The notes below the pieces were generated by a model that had not been told where the DNA came from, did not search any database, and saw only the letters and a list, made by a program, of their open reading frames with translations. A DNA stretch of 64,000 nucleotides from Marinobacter lipolyticus (GTDB lineage: Bacteria > Pseudomonadota > Gammaproteobacteria > Pseudomonadales > Oleiphilaceae), in assembly GCF_018424605.1 (NCBI RefSeq), contig NZ_QTKT01000003.1, positions 248,001-312,000 on the forward strand, written 5' to 3'. This document shows, piece by piece, positions 1-9,742 of this stretch. Position 1 is the first letter of the stretch, and each line of letters opens with the position of its first letter. Both the position numbers and the translations under genes were made by a program.

Positions 1-27
1 AAACGGAAGCGGGATAAAGCGGGAAAG

Positions 28-104
<77 letters not shown>

Positions 105-117
105 ATCAACGGCCGGT

Positions 118-146
118 ATTATACGGATTCGCTTTGTTTTTACCAG
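118..146 (-). promoter_or_regulatory. Probable promoter of tRNA-Pro
   Basis: A perfect TATAAT (123 down to 118) lies 13 bases upstream of the tRNA 5' end. It is followed by the GC-rich stretch ACCGGCCG, as is typical of stringently controlled stable-RNA promoters. The -35 at 17-bp spacing (CTGGTA, 146-141) is poor. It overlaps the 3' end of gmhB. Confidence 0.5.
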
Positions 147-697
147 CCCTCCGCGGATAAAAGCGCATCCGTAAATCTGCCGAGATTGTCGTAGATGACC
201 ACCTCGGCCCCGGGGATCGGGCGGGCATCCAGGTGGCGCTCGGTGTCCAGGCCATTACCCGTGCGGACCAGGACCGGCCGGCAGCCCACCCGATGACCGG
301 CTTCCAGGTCTTTGCGACTGTCGCCGATCATGATCGCACCCTGCAGGTTCTCGAGGTGAAAATGATCGCGGATCTGCTCCAGCAGGCCAGTCAGGGGCTT
401 GCGGCAGCGGCATTGGTCATCGGGGTGATGGGGACAATAGGCGATGAAATCGACGCAGCCGCCCTCGGCTTCCACCAGATGCTCGAGCTTGTCGTGCATG
501 GCGTCGAGGCCGTCGGTGTCGTAGAAGCCACGGGCAATGCCCGACTGGTTGGTGGCAATGGCGATGCGGTGCCCGGCGTTACAGAGCCGGGCAATCGCTT
601 CAATGCTGCCGGGAATGGGAATCCATTCATCCGCTGAGCAGATGTAGTTGCCATCGTATTCGTTGATGACCCCATCCCGGTCGAGAATGATCAACAT
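140..697 (-). CDS. gmhB: D-glycero-beta-D-manno-heptose-1,7-bisphosphate 7-phosphatase
   Basis: HAD-superfamily phosphatase of 185 aa, the usual GmhB length. It removes the 7-phosphate during synthesis of ADP-heptose for the LPS inner core in the cytoplasm. The N-terminal LDRDGV motif gives the nucleophile and acid Asp6 and Asp8. A Zn-binding loop carries Cys88, His90, Cys96 and Cys98, and GDSRKD (125-130) supplies the Mg-binding acidic pair. The ATG is preceded by AAAGG. It is the last protein gene of glyQ-glyS-gmhB, the same association seen near oriC in Pseudomonas. Confident from motifs and context. Confidence 0.93.
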   Translation of the reverse strand: MLIILDRDGVINEYDGNYICSADEWIPIPGSIEAIARLCNAGHRIAIATNQSGIARGFYDTDGLDAMHDKLEHLVEAEGGCVDFIAYCPHHPDDQCRCRKPLTGLLEQIRDHFHLENLQGAIMIGDSRKDLEAGHRVGCRPVLVRTGNGLDTERHLDARPIPGAEVVIYDNLGRFTDALLSAEGW

Positions 698-721
698 CGT
701 GCCTTTTCGTTTGCCTCTGTC

Positions 722-2803
722 TCAGCTCGCTGTCGGCAGCAGAGAGATATCGGCCACCCGCAGGAACAGGTTACGGAGCTGGTTGAGCATCGCCAGACGG
801 TTGTTCCGGATAGCCTCATCCTCCGCCATCACCATGACTTCGTCAAAGAAATTGTCCACCGGCTCACGCAGGCTGGCCAGCGAGCTCAGCGCGGTTGCGT
901 AGTCACCCTGCTCAAACAGCGGCAGCACCTTGTCTGCCTGCTGGCTGATCTGCTCCGCCAGGGCCTGTTCGGCCTGGTCCTGCAGCAGGTTGCGGTCCAC
1001 AGACTCCGCCACGGTGTCGCCACCCTGTTTGGTGAGAATATTCGACACCCGCTTGTTGGCACTGGCCAGGGCCTGGGCTTCAGGCAGCTGGCGGAAGGCC
1101 TCCACCGCCTTGACGCGACGGTCGAAGTCCAGTGGCTGGGTGGGCCGGCGAGCGTGGACTGCCAGGTACACCTCGGCACCGATCCCCTGCTCCTCGTAAT
1201 GGGCGCGGAAACGCTCGAGCATGTAGTCGACCACGGTAGCGGCGGTGTCTTTCTCGGTCAGCACGGTGAAGTTGTCTTCCGCCCACTGGCAGCAGGTCTG
1301 CAGATCCAGCGGCAGCTGCCGTTCGATGATGATGCGCAGCACACCGAGAGAGGCGCGGCGCAGCGCGAACGGATCACGGGTACCGGACGGCGGCTGGTTG
1401 ATGCCGAACAGGCCCACCAGGGAATCCAGCCGATCGGCAATGGCCACCGCGCAGCCGGTCAAGGTGGTGGGCAGGTCGTCGCCGGCGAAGCGGGGCATGT
1501 ACTGCTCGTTCAGGGCGCTGGCCACGTCGGCGGCTTCGCCATCGTTGGCGGCGTAATACTGACCCATGATGCCCTGCAGGTCGGTGAACTCCAGCACCAT
1601 CTCGGTAACCAGGTCGGTCTTGGCCAGCATGGCCGCCCGTTCGGCCTGAGCGGGATCGCCGCCAATGGCTTCGGCGATCTTTTTCGCCAGTGCCGCTACC
1701 CGCACGGACTTGTCGTACAGGCTGCCCAGTTTTTCCTGGAACACGATCGGCTTGAGCTGATCAATTCGCTCTTCCAGCCGGGTTTTGCGGTCGGTTTCGT
1801 AGAAGAAGGCGGCGTCTGACAGGCGCGGGCGGATCACCTTCTCGTTGCCGGAAATGACCTGAGCCGGGTCCTTGCTCTGCAGGTTAGCCACGGTGATGAA
1901 CAGCGGCAGCATGTCGCCATCCGCAGCCACCACGTGGAAATATTTCTGATGTTCCTTCATGGAGGAAATCAGCGCTTCCGCCGGCACCTCGAGGAAGCGT
2001 TCTTCGAAGCGGCCCATCAACGGCACCGGCCATTCGTTCAGTGCGGTGACTTCGTCCAGCAGCTCGTCGTCAATGACGGCCTTGCCGCCGGCTTCCTTTT
2101 CCGCCAGCGCAATGACTCCGGCGCGGATCTGTTCGCGACGTTCGGCGAAATCCGCCAGCACATAGCCTTCCTGCTTCAGTACCACCTCGTAGTCGCCGGG
2201 GGTTGGCACGATCAGCGATTTCGGGCAATGGAAGCGGTGGCCCCGGGTCTTGTTGCCCGGCGTCAGGCCCATGATCGGGGTGTCGATCACCTTGTTGCCG
2301 AACAGCATGATGGCCCAGTGAACCGGGCGGACAAACTCGGTACGGTAGGCGCCCCAGCGCATGCGCTTGGGAATGGGCAGGGCAGCCAGCGCCTGTTCGA
2401 CCAGCTCGGGCATCAGCTCGGCGGTGGGGCGGCCTTTTTCCACGGTGCGGAAGACCACCCAGGCACCCTTGTCGGTCTCCAGGGTGTCGAGCTGATCCGG
2501 GGTGACGCCGAGGGAAGTGGCGAAGCCGGTCAGCGCGCGGGTCGGGTTGCCGGCGTCGTCAAATGCGGCTTTCACCGCCGGGCCGCGCTTTTCCACGGCC
2601 TTGTCGGGTTGTGCATCGGCCAGATCACGTACCCGCACCGCCAGACGACGGGGCGCGGCAAAGCTTTCCAGCTTGCCAAAGGCAATACCGGCGTCCTGCA
2701 GACCTTTTTGGATGCCGGCGTTGAAAGCGTCAGAAAGCGGTTTGAGGGCCTTGGGGGGCAGCTCTTCGGTGCCCAGTTCGACCAGAAAATCCTGTGTTGC
2801 CAT
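722..2803 (-). CDS. glyS: Glycine--tRNA ligase beta subunit
   Basis: 693 aa, full length for GlyS of the bacterial alpha2beta2 glycyl-tRNA synthetase. The N-terminus reads DFLVELGTEELPPK, the family signature, followed by the central HD-like and B3/B4-like regions and a C-terminal DALR-type anticodon-binding region. It works with the alpha subunit to charge tRNA-Gly in the cytoplasm. It starts 2 bases after the glyQ stop, so the two subunits are translationally close and almost certainly cotranscribed. Nothing is unusual in length or motifs. Confidence 0.97.
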   Translation of the reverse strand: MATQDFLVELGTEELPPKALKPLSDAFNAGIQKGLQDAGIAFGKLESFAAPRRLAVRVRDLADAQPDKAVEKRGPAVKAAFDDAGNPTRALTGFATSLGVTPDQLDTLETDKGAWVVFRTVEKGRPTAELMPELVEQALAALPIPKRMRWGAYRTEFVRPVHWAIMLFGNKVIDTPIMGLTPGNKTRGHRFHCPKSLIVPTPGDYEVVLKQEGYVLADFAERREQIRAGVIALAEKEAGGKAVIDDELLDEVTALNEWPVPLMGRFEERFLEVPAEALISSMKEHQKYFHVVAADGDMLPLFITVANLQSKDPAQVISGNEKVIRPRLSDAAFFYETDRKTRLEERIDQLKPIVFQEKLGSLYDKSVRVAALAKKIAEAIGGDPAQAERAAMLAKTDLVTEMVLEFTDLQGIMGQYYAANDGEAADVASALNEQYMPRFAGDDLPTTLTGCAVAIADRLDSLVGLFGINQPPSGTRDPFALRRASLGVLRIIIERQLPLDLQTCCQWAEDNFTVLTEKDTAATVVDYMLERFRAHYEEQGIGAEVYLAVHARRPTQPLDFDRRVKAVEAFRQLPEAQALASANKRVSNILTKQGGDTVAESVDRNLLQDQAEQALAEQISQQADKVLPLFEQGDYATALSSLASLREPVDNFFDEVMVMAEDEAIRNNRLAMLNQLRNLFLRVADISLLPTAS

Positions 2804-2805
2804 GA

Positions 2806-3831
2806 TTATGCGTTCCCCTGTTCCTGCTTGGCTTTCTTCGCTTTCTTACCCTTCTTGCCGTTGGCCTTCTCGTCGGCGGCGTCGGCCGTCGCCAGCACTT
2901 CCTTGCGCAGCGCTTCCGGCGCCAGCGGGAAGCCGAGCTTGCGGCGGCTGTCGAAATAGGCCTGGGCCACGGCACGGGCAAGAGTACGCACGCGCAGGAT
3001 GAAACGCTGACGCTCGGTCACCGAAATGGCGTGGCGGGCATCCAGCAGGTTGAAGGTGTGGGAGGCTTTCAGCACCTGCTCGTACGCCGGCAGCGCGAGG
3101 CCGGCTTCGATCAGCCGGGCACTTTCACGCTCATGCACGTCGAAGCTGTGGAACAGGAATTCGGTGTCAGCGTGCTCAAAGTTGTAGGTGGACATCTCCA
3201 CTTCCTGCTGGTGGAACACGTCGCCGTAAGTGACCACGCCATCCGGGCCGTTGGTCCACACCAGGTCGTAGACACTGTCGACGCCCTGCAGGTACATGGC
3301 GATGCGCTCCAGGCCGTAGGTCAGTTCCCCGGTGACCGGGAAGCATTCCAGACCGCCCACCTGCTGGAAGTAGGTGAACTGGGTGACTTCCATGCCGTTG
3401 AGCCAGATTTCCCAGCCCAGACCCCAGGCACCCAGGGTGGGTGATTCCCAGTTATCCTCGACGAAGCGGATGTCGTGCACCAGCGGATCCAGGCCCAGGG
3501 CCTTGAGGGAATCCAGATACAGTTCCTGGATGTTGTCCGGTGACGGCTTCAGCACCACCTGAAACTGGTAGTAATGCTGCAGACGGTTGGGGTTTTCGCC
3601 GTAGCGGCCGTCGGTGGGGCGACGGCTGGGCTGCACGTAGGCCGCGTTCCAGGTTTCCGGGCCGATGGACCGCAGGAACGTCGCCGGGTGAAAGGTGCCG
3701 GCACCCACTTCCATGTCCAGGGGCTGGAGCACGACGCAGCCGTGCTGCGCCCAGAAATTCTGCAGGGCCAGAATCAGACCCTGGAAAGTTTTGACGTCCG
3801 GGGTATTGTTGATAGTTACCTTGTCTGTCAC
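2806..3831 (-). CDS. glyQ: Glycine--tRNA ligase alpha subunit
   Basis: Class II synthetase catalytic subunit that makes glycyl-adenylate and charges tRNA-Gly with GlyS. The conserved N-terminal region [18 protein letters not shown] and the segments around [12 protein letters not shown] and [17 protein letters not shown] are clear. The reading frame is open from a GTG at 3897, but that codon lies only about 9 bases after the predicted transcription start. I therefore place the start at the GTG at 3831, giving 341 aa, which is still uncertain. The C-terminus ends in a Lys/Ala-rich basic tail of about 20 residues that E. coli GlyQ (303 aa) lacks; such tails vary in the family. Confidence 0.92.
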   Translation of the reverse strand: MTDKVTINNTPDVKTFQGLILALQNFWAQHGCVVLQPLDMEVGAGTFHPATFLRSIGPETWNAAYVQPSRRPTDGRYGENPNRLQHYYQFQVVLKPSPDNIQELYLDSLKALGLDPLVHDIRFVEDNWESPTLGAWGLGWEIWLNGMEVTQFTYFQQVGGLECFPVTGELTYGLERIAMYLQGVDSVYDLVWTNGPDGVVTYGDVFHQQEVEMSTYNFEHADTEFLFHSFDVHERESARLIEAGLALPAYEQVLKASHTFNLLDARHAISVTERQRFILRVRTLARAVAQAYFDSRRKLGFPLAPEALRKEVLATADAADEKANGKKGKKAKKAKQEQGNA

Positions 3832-3912
3832 GACGATTGCCTGCTGATCGGTCTGTGTGTGGCGCCCTGTTGCCTGGCCATGGCCGGGCCGGGGCACGCT
3901 GAAAAAAGGCGC

Positions 3913-3941
3913 ATTATACGCTGGCTAAACCTGTATTTCTA
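3913..3941 (-). promoter_or_regulatory. Promoter of glyQ-glyS-gmhB
   Basis: Minus-strand TAGAAA (3941-3936) and a perfect TATAAT (3918-3913) are separated by exactly 17 bases. The predicted transcription start near 3906 leaves about 75 bases of leader before the GTG at 3831. It is the only good promoter in the gap between trkA and glyQ. Confidence 0.65.
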
Positions 3942-3966
3942 AGTGGCGTTCACTGCCTTGTTTTTG

Positions 3967-5370
3967 CTAGAAGAACGTGAGCCCCACCTGGAACAGTTTT
4001 TCCACGTCCCGGATCCGGGTTTTGTCCACCAGGAACAGGATCACGTGGTCATCCGGCTGCACCCGCAGATGGTCGTGGGCGATCAGCACTTCGTTGCGGC
4101 GCACGATGGCGCCGATGGTGGTGCCCTCCGGCAGTGAGATTTCATCGAGTCGTTTGCCCACTACCTTGGAGGAGCGATGGTCCCCGTGGGCGATGGCTTC
4201 GATGGCTTCGGCGGCGCCCCGGCGCAGGGAGTGTACGTTGACCACGTCACCGCGACGCACGTGGGTCAACAGACTGCCGATGGTGGTCTGCTGCGGCGAA
4301 ATCGCCACGTCAATGTCGCCGCCCTGAATCAGGTCCACGTAGTCCGGGTTGTTGATCAGCGTCAGCACCTTGCGGGCGCCCAGGCGCTTGGCCAGCAGCG
4401 AGGCCATGATGTTGGCTTCGTCGTCGTTGGTTACGGCGCAGAACACATCGGTGTTCTCGATGTTTTCTTCCAGCAAGATGTCCTTGTTGGCGGCGTTGCC
4501 TTCCAGTACCACGGTCTTGCGCAGGTTTTCCGACAACATCACGCAGCGCTCGCGGTCGCGCTCCAGCAGCTTGACCTGGTACCGGTTTTCCAGGGTGTGT
4601 GCCAGCCTTTGACCGATGTTGCCGCCGCCACAGATGAAGATGCGCTTGTAGGGTTTTTCCAGTGGCTGCAGTTCGCTCATCACCGAGCGGATATGGTCGG
4701 ACGCGGCAATAAAGAAGACCTCGTCGCCGTCTTCGATCACGGTATCGCCCTGAGGCATGATGGCGCGGCCCTTGCGGAAAATGGCGGCAACCCGGGTATC
4801 GATCTTGGGCATGTGGGTGCGCAGGTAGGACAGCTCATGGCCCACCAGCGGGCCGCCTTCCGTGGCGCGGATCGCCACCAGCCGCGTCAGCCCCTTGGAG
4901 AATTCCAGCACCTGCAGGGCGCCCGGGTATTCAATCAGCCGGGTGATGTGCTTGGTCACCAGATGTTCCGGGCTGATCAGTACGTCGATGGGAAACCCCC
5001 GCAGGCTGTCCAGATCTTTCTGCTGATCGCGCTGGTAGAACAGCTCGGCTTTCGCCAGGTAGGCGTTGGCCCTGACCCGGCAGATGGTGGTCGGGGTCTT
5101 GTACAGCAGTTTGGCCACCTGGCAGGCCACCATATTGGTCTCGTCGCTGTTGGTGACGGCGATGATCATGTCGCCGTCTTCCGCACCCGCCTGCCTCAGT
5201 ACCGTGGGAAACGAGGCCTTGCCCTGTACTGTGCGGATATCGAGGCGATCCTGCAGTTCCCGCAGGCGGGTGCTGTCGCTGTCGACCACGGTGATATCGT
5301 TGGCCTCGTTGGCCAGGTTTTCCGCCAGTGTGCCACCCACCTGGCCGGCGCCCAGTATCAGGATTTTCAT
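3967..5370 (-). CDS. trkA: Trk potassium uptake system NAD-binding protein TrkA
   Basis: 467 aa peripheral regulatory subunit of the Trk K+ uptake system. It has two RCK units, each with a Rossmann fold and a TrkA_C domain. The first nucleotide loop is GAGQVG (residues 7-12) and the second is GGGNIG near residue 240; acidic strand ends (VVDSD, LLERD) follow each. TrkA binds NAD(H) and gates the TrkH/TrkG membrane channel, which is not in this window. Its ATG overlaps the rsmB stop by 4 bases, so it is translationally coupled at the end of the rsmB-trkA pair, as in Pseudomonas. Confidence 0.96.
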   Translation of the reverse strand: MKILILGAGQVGGTLAENLANEANDITVVDSDSTRLRELQDRLDIRTVQGKASFPTVLRQAGAEDGDMIIAVTNSDETNMVACQVAKLLYKTPTTICRVRANAYLAKAELFYQRDQQKDLDSLRGFPIDVLISPEHLVTKHITRLIEYPGALQVLEFSKGLTRLVAIRATEGGPLVGHELSYLRTHMPKIDTRVAAIFRKGRAIMPQGDTVIEDGDEVFFIAASDHIRSVMSELQPLEKPYKRIFICGGGNIGQRLAHTLENRYQVKLLERDRERCVMLSENLRKTVVLEGNAANKDILLEENIENTDVFCAVTNDDEANIMASLLAKRLGARKVLTLINNPDYVDLIQGGDIDVAISPQQTTIGSLLTHVRRGDVVNVHSLRRGAAEAIEAIAHGDHRSSKVVGKRLDEISLPEGTTIGAIVRRNEVLIAHDHLRVQPDDHVILFLVDKTRIRDVEKLFQVGLTFF

Positions 5371-6668
5371 AGCTCAGGTTTCTCCAATACGGCATAGAAA
5401 AAGCCGTCGTGGCTGTGGGAATCCGGCAACAGTTGTCGCCCGGCGGTCATGGCCCTGCCCCAGGCGGCTTCCGGCGTCCCCAGCGTGGCCACTGGCTGCT
5501 GCTTGAGGAACCGCTGGATTATACGGTGATTTTCCTGGGGGAACACCGAACAGGTGGCATACACCAGCCGCCCGCCGGGTTTGAGGATAGACCACATGGC
5601 CTCCAGCAGGCCAAGCTGGATGGACGCCAGCGGTACGATGTCGGATTCACGCCGTAACAGTTTGATGTCCGGATGGCGGCGGATCACGCCACTGGCACTG
5701 CAAGGCACATCCAGCAGGATGCGGTCGAATGGCCGGCCATCCCACCACTGATCGGTGGCGGCCGCGTCTGCCTGTTGCAGGGTGGCCTGCAGATCGAGCC
5801 GGTCCAGATTCTCCTGCACCCGCGGCAGGCGTTCGGCGGAGGCGTCGATGGCCACCACTTCGTCCAGTTCGCCACAGGCCTCCAGAATGGCGCAGGTTTT
5901 CCCGCCGGGGGCCGCGCAGGCGTCCAACACCCGCTGGCCCGGCGCCAGGTCCAGCAAGGTGGTGCACAGCTGGGCGGCTTCGTCCTGCACGCTGGCGGCA
6001 CCGTCGGCAAACCACGGCAGCCGGTCCACCGGCACCGGCGTGGCCAGCTGAATGCCCTGGGGCGCGAAGGTGGTGGCGTGCGCGGCGATGCCGGCGTCGG
6101 CGAGGTGGCCAAGGTAGTCCTCGCGGGAAAAGCGCAGGGCGTTGACCCGCAGCGTCATCGGCGCCTGCGCGTTATTGGCCTCCAGAATGGCCTGCCAGTC
6201 GTCGGGCCAGTTGTGCCGCAGCTTTTCCACCATCCACTGCGGGTGGCTGAAACGGGCCGCATCGGTTGCCGGCTCGGGAGCCCCTCCCCGTTCGGCGCTG
6301 CGCAATACGCCATTGACCAGACCGGTGAGGTTGGGTTTGCCCAGCGCGCGACAGGCCTCCACGGTTTCGTTCAGCACCGCGTAGGTGGCTTGCTGGCTGT
6401 AACGGAGCTGAAACAGCGCCACCAGCATCAGATGGTGAATGACCCGGTCCGGAGTGCGCAGGGGCTTGTTCAGGCGCTGGCCGAGTTCATCGTCAAGCCG
6501 GTGGAACCAGCGGCAGGTGCCGTAACAGAGCGCTTGCAGCTCCGGGCGCTCGGCCGGTGGCAACTGATTCAGCGCCGCCGGCAGGCACTGGGTCAGCGAC
6601 TGGCCGTTCTCCACCCCTTGCAGTACCTGGGCAGCGAGGGCGCGCATGGGCTGGCGGCGATGGTTCAT
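5367..6668 (-). CDS. rsmB: 16S rRNA (cytosine-967-C5)-methyltransferase
   Basis: 433 aa RsmB/Sun. A NusB-like RNA-binding domain (about 1-140) is followed by a SAM-dependent Rossmann domain with ACAAPGGKT as SAM-binding motif I. Both cysteines expected of m5C methyltransferases are present, in [15 protein letters not shown] and in YATCS. It methylates C967 of 16S rRNA. It sits directly after fmt (stop and start abut) and overlaps trkA. A second Met at codon 8 is an alternative start. Confidence 0.95.
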   Translation of the reverse strand: MNHRRQPMRALAAQVLQGVENGQSLTQCLPAALNQLPPAERPELQALCYGTCRWFHRLDDELGQRLNKPLRTPDRVIHHLMLVALFQLRYSQQATYAVLNETVEACRALGKPNLTGLVNGVLRSAERGGAPEPATDAARFSHPQWMVEKLRHNWPDDWQAILEANNAQAPMTLRVNALRFSREDYLGHLADAGIAAHATTFAPQGIQLATPVPVDRLPWFADGAASVQDEAAQLCTTLLDLAPGQRVLDACAAPGGKTCAILEACGELDEVVAIDASAERLPRVQENLDRLDLQATLQQADAAATDQWWDGRPFDRILLDVPCSASGVIRRHPDIKLLRRESDIVPLASIQLGLLEAMWSILKPGGRLVYATCSVFPQENHRIIQRFLKQQPVATLGTPEAAWGRAMTAGRQLLPDSHSHDGFFYAVLEKPEL

Positions 6669-7604
6669 TCAGCTCAGCTCCTGACCCGGTAACAACAATT
6701 CCTTGCCGCCGTTGATCAGATCGTTCGGCGTCTGGGCGCGGGTTCCGGGCAGCTGCAGGCTGGTAATGCGCAGTACGCCGGCGCCACAGGTCACGTCAAT
6801 GCCGTCTCTTTCCCGCCGCAGCACGGTACCGGGTACCGGTCCTGACGCCTGCGCAAGGGCGCTGGCCTGGTGGATGCGTATGCGCTGGCCGTCAACGTCG
6901 GTGTAGGTGCCGGGCCAGGGGTTGAAAGCGCGCACCAGGCGTTCGATGGCGATGGCGTCCTGCTGCCAGTCGATGTGGCCTTCATCCTTGGACAGTTTGT
7001 GGGCGTAACAGGCCTGCTCACCGTTCTGCGCTTCACCGCGCAGTTCGCCTTTTTCCAGTAACTGCAGGGCCTTGACGATTGCCTGGCCACCGAGATCCGC
7101 CAGGCGGTCATGCAGGCTGCCGCCGGTGTCCTGGTCTTCCACGGCGGTCACCATTTTCAGCAGCATGTCGCCGGTGTCGAGCCCTTCATCCATCTGCATG
7201 ATGGTGATGCCGGTTTCCCGGTCGCCGGCGGCAATGGCCCGGTGAATGGGCGCGGCACCCCGCCAGCGGGGCAGCAACGACGCATGGATGTTGAGGCAGC
7301 CATGGCTGGGAATCTCCAGCACCGAGGGGGGCAGGATCAGACCGTAGGCGGCGACAATCATCACGTCGGGTTTCAGGTCCCGCAGTTGCTGTTGCGCTTC
7401 CGGGGTTTTCAGGCTGAGGGGCTGAAACACCGGGATAGCTGCGTCCAGCGCCACCTGCTTGACCGGTGTAGGCGCCAGTTTGCGGCCGCGGCCGGCGGGG
7501 CGATCGGGCTGGGAATAAACGCCCACCACGTCATGGCCGCTGGCCAGAAGGGCTTTGAGGGCGGTGGCTGCAAAATCCGGGGTGCCGGCAAACACGATGC
7601 GCAC
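6669..7604 (-). CDS. fmt: Methionyl-tRNA formyltransferase
   Basis: Transfers a formyl group from 10-formyl-THF to initiator Met-tRNA. The N-terminus VRIVFAGTPDFA is the family start, so I use the GTG at 7604 (311 aa, the usual length). The longer frame from 7715 runs through a predicted terminator. The formyl-THF binding motif SLLPRWRGAAPIHRAI is present, with a C-terminal OB-like tRNA-binding domain after about residue 205. It is paired with def upstream and rsmB downstream. Confidence 0.95.
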   Translation of the reverse strand: MRIVFAGTPDFAATALKALLASGHDVVGVYSQPDRPAGRGRKLAPTPVKQVALDAAIPVFQPLSLKTPEAQQQLRDLKPDVMIVAAYGLILPPSVLEIPSHGCLNIHASLLPRWRGAAPIHRAIAAGDRETGITIMQMDEGLDTGDMLLKMVTAVEDQDTGGSLHDRLADLGGQAIVKALQLLEKGELRGEAQNGEQACYAHKLSKDEGHIDWQQDAIAIERLVRAFNPWPGTYTDVDGQRIRIHQASALAQASGPVPGTVLRRERDGIDVTCGAGVLRITSLQLPGTRAQTPNDLINGGKELLLPGQELS

Positions 7605-7634
7605 GGTGATGTCGTCTCTGTTCCGTTGAATACG

Positions 7635-7657
7635 AAAAAACCGGGCTTCCACCCGGT
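7635..7657 (-). terminator. Intrinsic terminator between def and fmt
   Basis: On the minus strand ACCGGG-TGGAAG-CCCGGT forms a 6-bp GC-rich stem followed directly by TTTTTT. It lies in the 117-base gap between def and fmt and would end or attenuate transcripts from def. It overlaps the long N-terminal frame of fmt, which supports the GTG start at 7604. Confidence 0.6.
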
Positions 7658-7721
7658 CTGTCATGTCTGGCTGTGCTCGGTCTCCGCAGGCCCGGCGCCC
7701 GGCCAGACCGGGCACCCGCGA

Positions 7722-8225
7722 TCAGGCGCTCTTTTTATGCTGTTTTTCCAGCTTCTTGCGGATCCGGTTGCGTTTCAGGGAGCTGAGGTAGTCCACAAAC
7801 AGCTTACCGTTGAGGTGATCCATTTCGTGCTGGATGCACACCGCCAGTAGCCCGCGGGCCTCCAGTTCGAACGGCTTGCCGTCGCGGTCCAGGGCGCGGA
7901 TCATGCAGTGTTCGATCCGCGACACGTCTTCGTAGAAACCCGGCACCGACAGGCAGCCTTCCTGCATGTCCTCGAGTTCACCGTCCAGCACTTCCACGCT
8001 GGGGTTGATGAACACCCGCGGTTCGCTTTTGTCCTCGGACAGGTCCATCACAATGATCTGCTTGTGAACGTTCACCTGGGTGGCCGCCAGACCAATGCCG
8101 GGCGCATCGTACATGGTCTCGAACATGTCGTCGATGAGCTTGCGGTCGGCGTCTGTCACCTCATCCACCGGCTTGGCAATGGTGCGAAGGCGGGGATCGG
8201 GGTATTCGAGAATCTCTAGAATCAT
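7722..8225 (-). CDS. def: Peptide deformylase
   Basis: 167 aa metalloenzyme that removes the N-formyl group from nascent proteins at the ribosome exit. All three motifs are present: [16 protein letters not shown] (Cys metal ligand) and QHEMDHLNG (two His ligands and the catalytic Glu). It is first in the def-fmt-rsmB-trkA run. A terminator-like hairpin separates it from fmt. The basic C-terminus is normal for the family. Confidence 0.97.
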   Translation of the reverse strand: MILEILEYPDPRLRTIAKPVDEVTDADRKLIDDMFETMYDAPGIGLAATQVNVHKQIIVMDLSEDKSEPRVFINPSVEVLDGELEDMQEGCLSVPGFYEDVSRIEHCMIRALDRDGKPFELEARGLLAVCIQHEMDHLNGKLFVDYLSSLKRNRIRKKLEKQHKKSA

Positions 8226-8576
8226 GTCGCTTGTACTTTTGGCCTGTGAACCTGAGTGTCACCGTTATCTTTTGTAACGGTGTGACTGCGCTCTCCGAAT
8301 TGCGACAGCGTACTGCGCAAATTATGGAACCGAGTCTATTATGACCGGACAGCTTGTATTATCCCCCATCTTGGCGATTGAGTACAAACTGATCAGTCAA
8401 TAGCTAAAATCTCTTGACGGCGCAGTAGAAATTACTGGAAGAACAAAAGATAACATCACAATTTGCGTGACTTCTTCTATAGTATCGGAAACAGCAACAT
8501 AATAAGCTGCACCCGACAGGCTGCATATCAAGAACAGAATCTTTTGATTCAAGGCACGCGATCAAGGACTTAGACA
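8226..8576. promoter_or_regulatory. Divergent 350-bp gap between def and the LysM gene
   Basis: No gene is seen. An inverted repeat CACCGTTA-N7-TAACGGTG (8260-8282) lies about 35 bases upstream of the def start. It would fold in the def leader or serve as an operator. A plausible rightward promoter is ATCACA (8455-8460), 17 bases, TATAGT (8478-8483). The gap is clearly more AT-rich than its flanks. Confidence 0.4.
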
Positions 8577-9593
8577 ATGAGGAAACTGCTGTACGCTCTG
8601 GCGGCAAGCTTGCTGCTGGTAACCTCCTGGGCTCACGCTCAACCGGAGCTCCGGTCCGATCATCCCGAGCGTTACACGGTCGTGAAGGGTGACACCCTCT
8701 GGGACATCTCCGCCCGTTTTCTGAACAACCCCTGGTACTGGCCGGAAATCTGGCACGTGAACCCCCAGGTGCAGAATCCTCATCTGATCTACCCGGGCGA
8801 CCGGCTGGCGCTGGTGTACATCGACGGCAAACCCCGGGTCACCAAAGTGGCCAGCAACGACGTGGTGAAGCTTTCGCCCAAGGTCCGCTCGGAAGCCATC
8901 GACACCCCGATTCCTGCCATTCCTCTGGATGCCATCAGCAGCTTCCTGACGGATACCCGCATCGTGTCCGTCGAGGAAATCAACGCGGCGCCCTACGTGC
9001 TTGAGGGCGAAGACGGCCGCATCATCACCGGTGCCGGCGACCGTGTGTACGCCCGCGGAGAAAAGCCAGCCGACAAGGTGGGTATTTTCCGCCGCAGCAA
9101 GCAGTTCCTGGATCCCGAAACCGGTGAATTCCTCGGTCTGGAAGCCCGCAGCATTGCCAAGGGCGAAGTGACCGCAGAGAACGGCGATGTGCTGACCCTC
9201 AATCTCACCAATTCCAGTGAAGAAGTCCGGATCGGCGACCGCCTGCTGACCAGTGAGGATCGTCGTCTGACCACGAACTTCGTGCCCAGCGCCCCGGATG
9301 GCGACATTGAGGGTGAGATGATCTCCGTAGAGGGCGGCGTCAGCCAGATCGGCCAGTTCGACGTAGTGGCCCTAAATCGCGGCGAGCGCGAAGGTCTGAA
9401 GGCGGGTAACGTGATGGCGGTGCTGAAGAGCGGCAACGTGGTGCGTGATCCGGTGACCAATGAAAACATCCAGCTGCCGTCCGAGCGCGCCGGCCTGCTG
9501 ATGGTGTTCCAGACCTACGAAAAAATGAGCTATGGTCTGATTCTGCAGGCCACGCGCCCACTGTCGGTGGGTGACAAGGTGACCAACCCCTGA
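8577..9593 (+). CDS. LysM domain-containing protein
   Basis: 338 aa with a Sec signal peptide ending near SWAHA, so it is predicted to be periplasmic. A LysM peptidoglycan-binding domain follows at about 35-90 (YTVVKGDTLWDISARFL ... NPHLIYPGDRL). The rest is a conserved beta-rich region with no name I know. It lies just upstream of dprA, as does the LysM protein PA0020 of Pseudomonas. A role at the cell wall is inferred from LysM only. It is followed by a strong terminator. Confidence 0.85.
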   Translation: MRKLLYALAASLLLVTSWAHAQPELRSDHPERYTVVKGDTLWDISARFLNNPWYWPEIWHVNPQVQNPHLIYPGDRLALVYIDGKPRVTKVASNDVVKLSPKVRSEAIDTPIPAIPLDAISSFLTDTRIVSVEEINAAPYVLEGEDGRIITGAGDRVYARGEKPADKVGIFRRSKQFLDPETGEFLGLEARSIAKGEVTAENGDVLTLNLTNSSEEVRIGDRLLTSEDRRLTTNFVPSAPDGDIEGEMISVEGGVSQIGQFDVVALNRGEREGLKAGNVMAVLKSGNVVRDPVTNENIQLPSERAGLLMVFQTYEKMSYGLILQATRPLSVGDKVTNP

Positions 9594-9625
9594 GGCGCGG
9601 CCTCGGTCACCAGCAGATCGCAGAG

Positions 9626-9655
9626 CGGGAGCCGGACAGCGGCTCCCGTTTTTTT
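9626..9655 (+). terminator. Intrinsic terminator after the LysM gene
   Basis: CGGGAGCCG (9626-9634) and CGGCTCCCG (9640-9648) form a perfect 9-bp stem with a 5-base loop, followed by seven T. It separates the LysM gene from dprA. Confidence 0.88.
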
Positions 9656-9742
9656 ATGAGATAATCGGCAACCCGGTGCCAGGATGGCAAAACCGGTGCG
9701 CAGCCTGAAGCTGCCGAATTCACCCGCCACGGAAGGATGGTC

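Noticed and set aside
8404..8607. 67-codon minus-strand frame in the def / LysM gap
   Set aside because: It overlaps the LysM start, lacks an SD and a family, and has the composition of AT-rich intergenic DNA.
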